Assembly (NCBI GenBank): GCA_001298555.1
Contig: LJCW01000253.1
Coordinates: 1 to 64,000 of the forward strand
From: Actinobacteria bacterium OV450
Lineage (GTDB): Bacteria > Actinomycetota > Actinomycetes > Streptomycetales > Streptomycetaceae
Length of the DNA: 64,000 bases
Direction of reading: 5' to 3'
The translations under genes were made by a program, and so were the position numbers. Shown one piece after another: positions 1 to 8,308 of the stretch (position 1 is the stretch's first letter; each line of letters begins with the position of its first letter). The notes under the pieces were generated by a model, which saw nothing but the letters and a program-made list of their open reading frames with translations, made no database searches and had not been told where the DNA came from.

Positions 1-89
1 CCAAGAGCGTGAGGGTCGCCCAGCCCGGCCAGTTCGGCGGCACCCACGCGGCCCGGGCCCTGCACAACTACGTCGGCCCGCCGGAGTAG
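1..89 (+). CDS. C-terminal fragment of an unidentified protein
   Basis: An open frame enters from the left edge and ends at TAG 87-89, giving 28 residues that end in NYVGPPE. The fragment is too short to assign a family. It is kept as a real gene end because its codons are GC-biased at third positions and a strong hairpin starts about 20 bases after the stop, between it and the convergent pyruvate kinase gene. Confidence 0.5.
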   Translation, partial: KSVRVAQPGQFGGTHAARALHNYVGPPE

Positions 90-110
90 CCGCACCCGCC
101 GCAACGCACC

Positions 111-156
111 GAGGGCGGCACCCCGCATCCCTTCCGGGATCCGGGGTGCCGCCCTC
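111..156. terminator. bidirectional hairpin terminator
   Basis: Two arms of about 21 bases (111-131 and 136-156) are perfectly complementary around a TTCC loop. It lies between the end of the left-edge gene and the stop of pyk on the other strand, so it can serve both convergent transcripts. There is no strong T run, as is usual in Streptomyces. Confidence 0.8.
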
Positions 157-189
157 GGTCTCTGTGCGGCAGAGTCACACGGGGCCGGG

Positions 190-1620
190 TCAGGCCTGGG
201 GCCGGCCGCCCAGGTGGTGGACGCGGACCATGTTGGTGGTGCCCGGGACGCCGGGGGGCGAGCCGGCGGTGATGACCATGGTGTCGCCGTCGTTGTAGCG
301 GCCCAGCTTGGACAGCTCGCCGTCCACCAGGTCGACCATCGCGTCGGTGGTGTCCACGTGCGGGACGATGTACGACTCGACGCCCCAGCTCAGCGTGAGC
401 TGGTTGCGGGTGTTGACGTCGGTGGTGAAGGCGAGGATGGGCTGGCTCACGCGGTAGCGCGACAGGCGGCGGGCCGTGTCGCCGGACTGGGTGAAGGCGA
501 TGAGCGCCTTGCCGTCGAGGAAGTCCGCGATCTCGCAGGCCGCGCGGGCGACGGAGCCGCCCTGGGTGCGGGGCTTCTTGCCCGGGACCAGCGGCTGGAG
601 GCCCTTGGAGAGGAGCTCCTCCTCGGCCGCCGTGACGATCTTCGACATCGTCTTGACGGTCTCGATCGGGTAGGCGCCGACCGAGGACTCGGCCGACAGC
701 ATGACCGCGTCCGCGCCGTCGAGGATCGCGTTGGCGACGTCGGACGCCTCCGCGCGCGTCGGGCGGGAGTTGGTGATCATCGACTCCATCATCTGGGTCG
801 CGACGATCACCGGCTTGGCGTTGCGGCGGCACATCTCGATGAGCCGCTTCTGGACCATCGGGACCTTTTCGAGCGGGTACTCGACGGCCAGGTCGCCGCG
901 GGCCACCATGACCGCGTCGAAGGCGTCGACCACGGCGGCCATGTTCTCCACGGCCTGCGGCTTCTCGACCTTGGCGATGACGGGGACCCGGCGGCCCTCC
1001 TCGTCCATGACCTTGTGGACGTCCCTGACGTCGTTGGCGTCGCGGACGAAGGACAGGGCGACCATGTCGCAGCCCATCCGCAGGGCGAAGCGGAGGTCGT
1101 CGACGTCCTTCTCCGACAGGGCGGGGACGTTCACGGCGGCGCCCGGCAGGTTGATGCCCTTGTGGTCCGAGATGACACCGCCCTCGATGACGATGGTCTT
1201 GACCCGGGGGCCCTCGACCTCGGTCACCCGAAGCTCGACGTTGCCGTCGTTGATCAGGATCTGGTCACCCTTGGCGACGTCGCCCGGCAGGCCCTTGTAG
1301 GTGGTGCCGCAGACGGACTTGTCGCCCGGGACGTCCTCGGTGGTGATGGTGAACTCGTCACCGCGCACCAGCTCGACGGGACCCTCGGCGAAGGTCTCCA
1401 GACGGATCTTGGGGCCCTGGAGGTCGGCGAGGACGCCGACCGCGCGCCCGGTGTCCTCGGAGACCTTCCGGACGCGGTCGTACCGCTCCTGGTGTTCTGC
1501 CTGGGATCCGTGGCTGAAGTTGAATCGGGCCACGTTCATACCTGCCTCGATGAGCGCTTTCAGCTGCTCATACGAGTCGACGGCGGGGCCCAGCGTGCAG
1601 ACGATTTTGGAACGGCGCAT
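190..1620 (-). CDS. pyk: Pyruvate kinase
   Basis: 476 residues, full length for bacterial pyruvate kinase (phosphoenolpyruvate + ADP to pyruvate + ATP, cytosol). The N-terminus RRSKIVCTLGPA, the NFSHGS segment, the active-site stretch IAKVEKPQAVENM and the following ARGDLAVEYP are all intact, as is the C-terminal domain to the last residues. The start is the only ATG that keeps the standard N-terminus; AGGA upstream is a weak ribosome binding site. It is 62 bases after ackA on the same strand, so pta-ackA-pyk may be co-transcribed, linking pyruvate formation with acetate overflow. Confidence 0.97.
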   Translation of the reverse strand: MRRSKIVCTLGPAVDSYEQLKALIEAGMNVARFNFSHGSQAEHQERYDRVRKVSEDTGRAVGVLADLQGPKIRLETFAEGPVELVRGDEFTITTEDVPGDKSVCGTTYKGLPGDVAKGDQILINDGNVELRVTEVEGPRVKTIVIEGGVISDHKGINLPGAAVNVPALSEKDVDDLRFALRMGCDMVALSFVRDANDVRDVHKVMDEEGRRVPVIAKVEKPQAVENMAAVVDAFDAVMVARGDLAVEYPLEKVPMVQKRLIEMCRRNAKPVIVATQMMESMITNSRPTRAEASDVANAILDGADAVMLSAESSVGAYPIETVKTMSKIVTAAEEELLSKGLQPLVPGKKPRTQGGSVARAACEIADFLDGKALIAFTQSGDTARRLSRYRVSQPILAFTTDVNTRNQLTLSWGVESYIVPHVDTTDAMVDLVDGELSKLGRYNDGDTMVITAGSPPGVPGTTNMVRVHHLGGRPQA

Positions 1621-1682
1621 GGAGCGGATCCTATCGGTTTGTTTCGTAGCGGAATATTCCGTCTGGTGGAAAGTCCAAGTGA

Positions 1683-2900
1683 CTAGCCGGTAACCAACGC
1701 GTACGCCTGGGTGGCGATCTCCAGTTCCTCATCCGTCGGGACCACGGCGACGGCCACCCGTGCGCCGTCCGGCGACACCAGCCGCGGCTGCGGGGAGCGC
1801 ACCGCATTGGCCTGCGGGTCCAGGGCGAGCCCCAGCTCCGCGAGGCCGTCCACGGCAGCTTCCCGGACCTGGTGCGCGTTCTCCCCGACCCCCGCCGTGA
1901 ACGCCACCGCGTCCACCCGGCCGAGGACCGCCGAGTAGGCGCCGATGTACTTCTTCACACGGTGTACGTACGCCGCGAAGGCGAGCCGCGCCGACTCGTC
2001 GCCCTCGCCCGCCCGCCGCAGCACCTCGCGCATGTCGTTGTCGCCGCACAGGCCCAGGAGACCGCTCTTCTTGTTCAGGAGCGAATCGATCTCATCCACC
2101 GAGAAGCCGCCCACCCGCGCCAGGTGGAAGACGACCGCCGGATCCAGGTCGCCCGAACGGGTCCCCATGACCAGACCCTCCAGCGGGGTCAGGCCCATGG
2201 ACGTCTCCACGCACACCCCGCCGCGGACCGCCGAGGCCGAGGCCCCGTTGCCCAGGTGCAGCACGATCACGTTCACGTCCTCCGCCGCCTTGCCCAGCAG
2301 CGCCGCCGTCGCCCGCGAGACGTACGCGTGGGAGGTGCCGTGGAACCCGTACCGCCGGATGGCGTACTTGTCCGCCGTCGCGGCGTCGATCGCGTACCGG
2401 GCCACGTACTCCGGCATCGTCGAGTGGAACGCCGTGTCGAAGACCGCCACCTGGGGCAGGTCCGCGCGCAGCGAGCGCGCCACCTCGATGCCGGTCACGT
2501 TCGCCGGATTGTGCAGCGGGGCGAGCGGGATCAGGCTCCGGATCGCCGCCAGCACCTCCTCGTCGATCACCGTCGGCTGGGTGAACCGGATCCCGCCGTG
2601 CACCACGCGGTGCCCGACGGCCGCCAGTTCGGGGGAGTCCAGGCCCAGCCCGTCGGCCGCGAGCTCCTGCGCGACGGCCCGGAGCGCCGCCTCGTGGTCC
2701 GGGATCGCACCGAGCCGCTCGCGCTTGCCGCCCCCGGCGCCCGGGCCGGTCAGCGGTTCGTGGACGAGCCGCGAGGCCTGCTCGCCGATCCGCTCCACCA
2801 GGCCGACGGCCAGGCGGGCGGAGTCCGCCATGTCGAGCAGCTGGTACTTCACCGACGAGGAGCCGGAGTTGAGGACGAGTACGCGTGATGCGGTGGTCAC
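1683..2900 (-). CDS. ackA: Acetate kinase
   Basis: 405 residues, normal length. It interconverts acetyl phosphate and acetate with ATP formation. The N-terminal phosphate-binding stretch VLNSGSSSVKYQ, the catalytic RRYGFHGTSHAYV segment and the ASKHA-fold C-terminus (FTAGVGENAHQVRE) are present. Start is GTG at 2898-2900 with a GGAAAG-like site upstream. It follows pta by 91-106 bases depending on the pta start, and that gap holds a G/C-only imperfect 13-base tandem repeat (from about 2918). Together with pta it forms the reversible acetyl-CoA/acetate route. Confidence 0.97.
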   Translation of the reverse strand: MTTASRVLVLNSGSSSVKYQLLDMADSARLAVGLVERIGEQASRLVHEPLTGPGAGGGKRERLGAIPDHEAALRAVAQELAADGLGLDSPELAAVGHRVVHGGIRFTQPTVIDEEVLAAIRSLIPLAPLHNPANVTGIEVARSLRADLPQVAVFDTAFHSTMPEYVARYAIDAATADKYAIRRYGFHGTSHAYVSRATAALLGKAAEDVNVIVLHLGNGASASAVRGGVCVETSMGLTPLEGLVMGTRSGDLDPAVVFHLARVGGFSVDEIDSLLNKKSGLLGLCGDNDMREVLRRAGEGDESARLAFAAYVHRVKKYIGAYSAVLGRVDAVAFTAGVGENAHQVREAAVDGLAELGLALDPQANAVRSPQPRLVSPDGARVAVAVVPTDEELEIATQAYALVTG

Positions 2901-2991
2901 GATGAGGGTCTTTCCTTCGGGGCGAGGGCCCGGGGCGAGGGCCCGGGGCGGGGGCTCGGGCGGGGGCTCGGCGGGGTTCGGGCGGCGGGGA

Positions 2992-5085
2992 TCAGGCGCT
3001 CGGGCCCGGCACGGTCCGCGTACCCTGCGCCTGGATCGCGGTGATCGCCACGGTGGTGACGATGTCCTGCACCAGCGCGCCCCGCGAGAGGTCGTTGACC
3101 GGCTTGCGCAGTCCCTGGAGCACGGGGCCGACCGCGACGGCGCCCGCCGAGCGCTGCACGGCCTTGTAGGTGTTGTTGCCCGTGTTCAGGTCCGGGAAGA
3201 TCAGCACGCTCGCGCGGCCGGCCACGTCCGACCCGGGCAGCTTCGTCGCGGCGACCGAGGGCTCGACGGCGGCGTCGTACTGGATCGGGCCCTCGACGGC
3301 CAGGTCGGGGCGCTGCGCACGGACGATCTCGGTGGCCTTGCGGACCTTGTCGACGTCCGCGCCGCTGCCCGAGGTGCCGGTCGAGTACGAGAGCATCGCG
3401 ATCCGCGGATCGACGCCGAAGGCGGCCGCGGTCGCCGCCGACTGCACGGCGATGTCGGCGAGCTGCTCGGCACCCGGGTCCGGGTTGACCGCGCAGTCGC
3501 CGTAGACGAGGACCCGGTCGGCCAGGCACATGAAGAAGACCGACGAGACGATGGACGCGTCGGGCTTCGTCTTGATGATCTCGAAGGCGGGGCGGATCGT
3601 CGCGGCGGTGGAGTGCACCGAGCCGGAGACCATGCCGTCGGCCAGGCCCTCCTGGACCATCAGGGTGCCGAAGTAGTTGACGTCGGCGACCACGTCGAGG
3701 GCCAGCTCGACGGTCATGCCCTTGTGGGCGCGGGCCTGCGCGTAGAACTCGGCGAAACGCTCCCGCAGCGGGGAGGTCGCGGGGTCGATGAGCTGGGCGC
3801 CCGAGATGTCGACGCCCAGGTCGCCGGCCTTCTTCAGGATCGCCTGCTCGTCGCCCAGCAGGGTCAGGTCGCAGACCCCGCGGCGCAGCACCACGTCCGC
3901 GGCGCGCAGCACCCGCTCCTCGGTGCCCTCGGGCAGCACCACGCGGCGCCGCTCGGAGCGGGCCCGCTCCAGCAGCTCGTGCTCGAACATCATCGGTGTG
4001 ACGCGCTCGGAGCGGGCCACCGAAAGCAGCCCGCGCAGCTCGGCGGTGTCCACGTGCCGCTCGAACAGGCCGAGCGCGGTCTCCAGCTTGCGCGGGGTCG
4101 CGGAGTTCAAGCGGCTCTGCAGCGAGAACAGTTCGGCGGCGGTCGGGAAGCTGTTGCCGGCCACCGACACCACCGGCGTGCCCGGCGCCAGCTTCGAGGC
4201 CAGCGTCAGGATGTCCGGGCCCGGCCGCTCGTTCAGGGTCAGCAGCACACCGGCGATCGGCGGGGTGCCGGAGGCGTGCGCGGCCAGCGCCCCGATGACC
4301 AGGTCGGCGCGGTCCCCGGGGGTGACGACCAGGCAGCCGGGGGTCAGGGCGTTCAGGACGTTCGGCAGCATGGCGCCGCCGAAGACGAAGTCCACGGCGT
4401 CGCGGGCCAGCCCGGCGTCGTCGCCGAGGAGCACCTCGCCGCCGAGCGCCCGGGTGATCTGGGCGACGGTCGGGGCGGAGAGCGACTTGTCGTCCGGCAG
4501 CACGTAGCAGGGCACGGGCAGCCGGGCGGCCAGCCGCTCGGCTATCGCGTCCCGGTCCTCCCCGGCCACCCGGTTGACCACCATCGCGACGACGTGGCAG
4601 CCGAGGCTCTCGAACGCGCGGAAGGCGCTCTGCGCCTCGGCGCGCACGGCCTCGGCGGGGTGCTTGGTGCCGCCGACGACGGGCACCACGACGGCCCCCA
4701 GCTCATTGGCGAGGCGGGCGTTGAGCGCCAGCTCGTCGGGGAGGTTGGTATCGGCGTAGTCGGTGCCGAGGACGAGCATGACCTCGTAGTCGCGCGCGAC
4801 CAGGTGGTAGCGGTCCACCAGCCGGGACACGAGCTCGTCGACGCCCTTCTCGGCCAGGATGGCGGAGGCCTCGTGGTACTCCATGCCGTACGCGGTCCGG
4901 GGGTCCTGCTCGATCCGGTAGCGGGCCCTGAGAAGGTCGAAGAGCCGGTCCGGCGCATCGTGGAGCAACGGGCGGTAGACGCCGACCCGCGCCGTCTGGC
5001 GGGTCAGCAGCTCCATGATTCCCAGCTCGACGACCTGCCGGCCGTCCCCCCGCTCGATACCGGTCACGTACACGCTGCGCGTCAC
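2992..5085 (-). CDS. pta: Phosphate acetyltransferase, long three-domain form
   Basis: Converts acetyl-CoA + phosphate to acetyl phosphate + CoA. 697 residues from the chosen GTG (5083-5085), which has GGAG seven bases upstream; an in-frame ATG at 5103 would add six residues. Domains in order: an N-terminal BioD-like P-loop-type region (about 1-210), a DRTGG-type middle domain (about 215-330), and the PTA/PTB catalytic domain (about 365-690) with LADGMVSGSVHSTA and FPDLNTGNNTYKAVQR. The long form is the type normally controlled by its N-terminal part. It lies directly upstream of ackA. Confidence 0.95.
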   Translation of the reverse strand: MTRSVYVTGIERGDGRQVVELGIMELLTRQTARVGVYRPLLHDAPDRLFDLLRARYRIEQDPRTAYGMEYHEASAILAEKGVDELVSRLVDRYHLVARDYEVMLVLGTDYADTNLPDELALNARLANELGAVVVPVVGGTKHPAEAVRAEAQSAFRAFESLGCHVVAMVVNRVAGEDRDAIAERLAARLPVPCYVLPDDKSLSAPTVAQITRALGGEVLLGDDAGLARDAVDFVFGGAMLPNVLNALTPGCLVVTPGDRADLVIGALAAHASGTPPIAGVLLTLNERPGPDILTLASKLAPGTPVVSVAGNSFPTAAELFSLQSRLNSATPRKLETALGLFERHVDTAELRGLLSVARSERVTPMMFEHELLERARSERRRVVLPEGTEERVLRAADVVLRRGVCDLTLLGDEQAILKKAGDLGVDISGAQLIDPATSPLRERFAEFYAQARAHKGMTVELALDVVADVNYFGTLMVQEGLADGMVSGSVHSTAATIRPAFEIIKTKPDASIVSSVFFMCLADRVLVYGDCAVNPDPGAEQLADIAVQSAATAAAFGVDPRIAMLSYSTGTSGSGADVDKVRKATEIVRAQRPDLAVEGPIQYDAAVEPSVAATKLPGSDVAGRASVLIFPDLNTGNNTYKAVQRSAGAVAVGPVLQGLRKPVNDLSRGALVQDIVTTVAITAIQAQGTRTVPGPSA

Positions 5086-5358
5086 GCGGGTTCTCCGTCC
5101 CATCGTGTGGATGTGTGCTTTTTCCCCCGTCGGGGTGGGCCTGGCCTCTTGACAATACCCCGGCGGCCAGATAGGGCGCCCGCCGGGAAAGGCCCGTCAG
5201 GAAGGGCCGGAAGCCCCGGCGTGCGGAGCACCGCGGAACGCACCGTTCCGCCGGCCCGTGGAACAATCGGACAGGCTTCACCATGACGCCTTCCGATGTA
5301 CGGCCGTCCGCCCGCACGCGTACGGCCCGGTACGACCAGGAGCAGGAGACACAGCACG

Positions 5359-6384
5359 ATGCGTATCGGAGTTCTCACCGCAGGCGGCGACTGCCCGGGC
5401 CTGAACGCTGTCATCCGTTCGGTCGTGCACCGCGCCGTCGTCGGCCACGGCGACGAAGTCATCGGCTTCGAGGACGGCTTCAAGGGCCTCCTGGACGGCC
5501 ACCACCGCCCCCTCGACATCAACGCCGTCAGCGGCATTCTCGCCCGCGGCGGCACGATTCTCGGTTCAGCCCGCATGGAGCGCGCACGACTGCACGAGGC
5601 CGCCGAGCACGCGCACGAACTGGCGACGCGCTACGGCATCGACGCGCTCATCCCGATCGGCGGCGAGGGCACCCTGACCGCGGCCCGGATGCTGTCGGAC
5701 GCCGGGATGCCGGTAGTCGGCGTGCCGAAGACCATCGACAACGACATCTCCTCCACCGACCGCACCTTCGGCTTCGACACCGCCGTCATGGTCGCCACCG
5801 AGGCCATCGACCGCCTCAAGACCACCGCCGAATCCCACCAGCGCGTGATGGTCGTCGAGGTCATGGGCCGGCACGCGGGCTGGATCGCCCTGGAGTCCGG
5901 CATGGCCGGCGGCGCCCACGGGATCTGTCTGCCGGAGCGCCCCTTCGAGGTGGACGCCCTGGTGAAGATGGTGGAGGAACGGTTCTCCCGAGGGAAGAAG
6001 TTCGCCGTCATCTGCGTAGCCGAGGGCGCGCACCCGGCCGAGGGCTCCATGCCCTACGAGAAGGGCGCGATCGACGCGTACGGCCACGAGCGCTTCGCCG
6101 GCATCGGCAACCGCCTCGCCGTCGAGCTGGAGCACCGCCTGGGCAAGGAGGCCCGCCCGGTCATCCTGGGCCACGTCCAGCGCGGCGGCACCCCCACCGC
6201 GTACGACCGCGTCCTCGCGACCCGCTTCGGCTGGCACGCCGTGGAGGCCGTCCACCGCGGAGACTTCGGCAACATGACCGCCCTGCGCGGCACCGACATC
6301 GTGATGGCCCCGCTGGCGCACGCCGTCACCGAACTGAAGACGGTCCCGGACGACCGCATGTACGAGGCCGAGTCGGTCTTCTGA
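5359..6384 (+). CDS. pfkA: ATP-dependent 6-phosphofructokinase
   Basis: 341 residues. Phosphorylates fructose 6-phosphate, the committed glycolytic step. The ATG at 5359 has AGGAGA nine bases upstream and gives the standard N-terminus MRIGVLTAGGDCPGLN. GGEGT at residues 101-105 places Gly at position 104, and PKTIDND at 123-129 places Lys at 124. The Gly104/Lys124 pair is the signature of the actinobacterial ATP-using group III enzymes, as distinct from PPi-dependent forms with Asp104. The catalytic Asp of TIDND and the substrate stretch MGRHAGWIA are present. It is divergent from pta with about 270 bases between. Confidence 0.95.
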   Translation: MRIGVLTAGGDCPGLNAVIRSVVHRAVVGHGDEVIGFEDGFKGLLDGHHRPLDINAVSGILARGGTILGSARMERARLHEAAEHAHELATRYGIDALIPIGGEGTLTAARMLSDAGMPVVGVPKTIDNDISSTDRTFGFDTAVMVATEAIDRLKTTAESHQRVMVVEVMGRHAGWIALESGMAGGAHGICLPERPFEVDALVKMVEERFSRGKKFAVICVAEGAHPAEGSMPYEKGAIDAYGHERFAGIGNRLAVELEHRLGKEARPVILGHVQRGGTPTAYDRVLATRFGWHAVEAVHRGDFGNMTALRGTDIVMAPLAHAVTELKTVPDDRMYEAESVF

Positions 6385-6517
6385 CCCGCCCCGCCCCGGA
6401 CCCCCGCCGCGCACGGGCGGGGCGCACGGCCGGTGGTTCCGCAGCCGGGCGGCCCCGCCCGCGTCCGCGGACCCCGGCGGGGCCGCCCGTCCGCGCGGGG
6501 ACCGCGCCTGACGGGGT

Positions 6518-7225
6518 CTAACGGGCGCCGCCGGCGTAGGCCCAGAAGCGGGCCACGATGTCGGCCAGGAACTCCCGGCCCGCGTCGCCCGTGGCGGCCT
6601 CCCCCGCGGCGCCGCCCCAGCTCAAGGTGGCCACCATCTTCGACTGGTAGTCCCCGTGCAGCCGCTCCAGGACCGGCTCCAGGTGCTGCCTGGGCACCGG
6701 CAGCAGCTTCGCCAGCGGCTTCACGTACGCCTGCCAGCGCGTGGTGACGGCGCTGCGCAGGATCTCGGCGAGCTCCTCCTGCTTGCCCGTCGCCGCCACG
6801 AACTGCGCCAGCGACAGCCCGAGCACCTGCGCCAGGGCCACCGACTGCCGTTCGTTGCCCTTCCAGCGCCCGGTGTCCTCCATCTTCTGGTACGCGTTCG
6901 TCTCCAGCCCGATCCGCCGGGCCAGCTCGTCCGCGGCCATGCCCCGGGCCATCCGGTGCTCCCGGAGGGTCACCGGCTCGGCGAGCAGCTCGCCCGGAGC
7001 GCACCAGAGCACGCCCGCGAGCGCCGTCAGCTCGGCGGAAGTCGGCGATATCTCGCCGCGCTCCCAGGCCATCACGGTCTCGGGCTCGACGATCAGTCCG
7101 TACTGGGCGCGCAGGCCATAGGCGACATGACCGGGAGCCATGCCCAGGGCCGCGCGCAGGCGCCGCGCGGCGGGGGCATTGAAGGGAGGGCTGGAGTGCA
7201 CAGGGCACACCGTAGGAGTGCCCAA
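6518..7225 (-). CDS. Transcriptional regulator with two helix-turn-helix (XRE-type) modules
   Basis: 235 residues. Two DNA-binding modules are visible: about residues 20-80 (ALGMAPGHVAYGL then EPETVMAWERGE) and about 85-145 (RMARGMAADELARRIGL then NAYQKMEDTGRW). The rest, about 150-235, is helical without a recognised ligand-binding domain. The family is common in Streptomyces and its targets are unknown. A dyad at 7261-7286, about 40 bases upstream of the start, is a plausible autoregulatory site. It is divergent from the merR-trxA pair. Confidence 0.8.
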   Translation of the reverse strand: MGTPTVCPVHSSPPFNAPAARRLRAALGMAPGHVAYGLRAQYGLIVEPETVMAWERGEISPTSAELTALAGVLWCAPGELLAEPVTLREHRMARGMAADELARRIGLETNAYQKMEDTGRWKGNERQSVALAQVLGLSLAQFVAATGKQEELAEILRSAVTTRWQAYVKPLAKLLPVPRQHLEPVLERLHGDYQSKMVATLSWGGAAGEAATGDAGREFLADIVARFWAYAGGAR

Positions 7226-7548
7226 GGCACGGCGACTACAGACCGTTCAAACAAGCCAGGAACTCGTAGGAAAGTCCTACGGAGTTCGGCGCTTTGGGCG
7301 GGTTTCCCGGCGACCGTCCGGTAATCGGAGCGCCTCTAGATCCACTTCGAAGCCTACGGTTCCCGCCGACCGCCGCGATACCCCTGCGCACGATGTTCAC
7401 GGTTCTTCCCCACCCCGTCCTGAACCGGCCTCCCGGCGCCTGCGTGATCCATGGCGGAGGGCCCTCGCCCACGGGGGTGGCGAGGGCCCCCGCCCCGCCC
7501 GCCTCCACGCCTTGCCTTGACGTCGGCGTCAAGGCTTACGGTCGGGCC
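7226..7548. promoter_or_regulatory. Divergent promoter region between the XRE-type and MerR genes
   Basis: 323 bases with no convincing gene. It holds a short dyad at 7265-7281 (CGTAGGA, loop AAG, TCCTACG; extendable to 7261-7286 with one bulge) close to the XRE-type gene start, an 11-base-arm GC hairpin at 7459-7489 that does not follow any visible gene, and the MerR-type promoter at 7512-7542. Confidence 0.6.
7512..7548 (+). promoter_or_regulatory. MerR-type operator/promoter, probably giving a leaderless transcript
   Basis: TTGCCT (7512-7517) and TACGGT (7537-7542) are separated by 19 bases, the overlong spacer typical of promoters activated by MerR proteins. The spacer region carries a perfect dyad at 7515-7534, CCTTGACG-TCGG-CGTCAAGG. 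Counting about seven bases from the -10 puts the start of transcription on the ATG at 7549, and no ribosome binding site is visible at normal spacing. This implies a leaderless message and autoregulation by the downstream MerR protein. Confidence 0.6.
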
Positions 7549-7944
7549 ATGCGAATCGGCGAACTGGCGGAGCGGGCCGGAACCAGCACGCGGACCCTGC
7601 GGTACTACGAATCGCGCGGACTGCTGCCCGCACGCCGCGCAGGCAACGGCTACCGCACGTACGACGAGGACGACCTGCGGCTGCTGCGCCAGATCCGCAT
7701 GCTCCAGGACTTCGGCTTCGAGCTGGAGGAGACCCGCCCGTTCGTCGACTGCCTGCGCGCCGGCCACCCCGCCGGGGACTCCTGTCCCGCGTCCCTGGCC
7801 GTGTACCGGCGCAAGCTCGCCGAGCTCGACGGGCTGATCGGCCAGCTGGCCGACGTACGCGAGCAGGTCGCGCGACAGCTCGCCGCCGCCGAGCACCTCG
7901 CCGGGGAGGCGGCCGCGCCGCGCTGTGAAATGACCGGACCGTGA
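7549..7944 (+). CDS. MerR-family transcriptional regulator
   Basis: 131 residues. The N-terminal winged helix MRIGELAERAGTSTRTLRYY and the following YESRGLLPARR are classic MerR. Residues about 80-120 form the dimerisation coiled coil. Cysteines lie at about residues 68, 79 and 126; they are not spaced like the SoxR iron-sulfur cluster (no CxxCxxxxxC), but could sense thiol stress or a metal. It ends 16 bases before trxA on the same strand and has its own dyad-bearing promoter, so it probably controls itself and the thioredoxin gene. Confidence 0.88.
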   Translation: MRIGELAERAGTSTRTLRYYESRGLLPARRAGNGYRTYDEDDLRLLRQIRMLQDFGFELEETRPFVDCLRAGHPAGDSCPASLAVYRRKLAELDGLIGQLADVREQVARQLAAAEHLAGEAAAPRCEMTGP

Positions 7945-7960
7945 GAAGGGGAGAGGAAAC

Positions 7961-8308
7961 ATGATCCACGCCAAGGGTGTCGCCGAAGTGACCGACCGGG
8001 ACTTCGATACGGAGGTGCTCGCCGAGCGGGGCCGGCCCGTACTCGTCGAATTCACCGCCGACTGGTGCGGGCCCTGCCGGCAGCTCGCACCCGTGCTGTC
8101 CGCGGTCGCCGCCGAACAGGCCGAGCACCTCAAGGTCGTGCAGATCGACGCGGACGGCAACCCCGCCACCGTCGTCCGGTACGGGGTGCTGTCCATGCCG
8201 ACCCTGCTCGTCTTCCGCGACGGCGAGCCCGTGAAGCAGATGGTCGGCGCACGCGCCAAGCGCAAGCTGCTTCAGGAGCTCGAAGAGGTCACCGGCGTCA
8301 CGGCCTGA
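7961..8308 (+). CDS. trxA: Thioredoxin
   Basis: 115 residues, cytosolic dithiol-disulfide oxidoreductase. The active site WCGPC is at residues 35-39 after the usual hydrophobic strand VLVEFTAD, and the cis-proline loop [10 protein letters not shown] is intact. GGGGAGAGG lies just upstream of ATG 7961. It sits 16 bases after the MerR gene, so the two form an operon. Its last 11 bases overlap the 3 prime end of glgB on the opposite strand. Confidence 0.95.
   Translation: MIHAKGVAEVTDRDFDTEVLAERGRPVLVEFTADWCGPCRQLAPVLSAVAAEQAEHLKVVQIDADGNPATVVRYGVLSMPTLLVFRDGEPVKQMVGARAKRKLLQELEEVTGVTA

Noticed and set aside
1945..5286. 1113-residue plus-strand open frame opposite ackA and pta
   Set aside because: It is the mirror of two certain genes; its protein is Arg/Ser/Gly-rich without any family motif, as expected from GC-biased codons read backwards.
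7549..7944. SoxR assignment for the MerR-family gene
   Set aside because: The three cysteines are far apart and do not match the CxxCxxxxxC cluster motif of SoxR.
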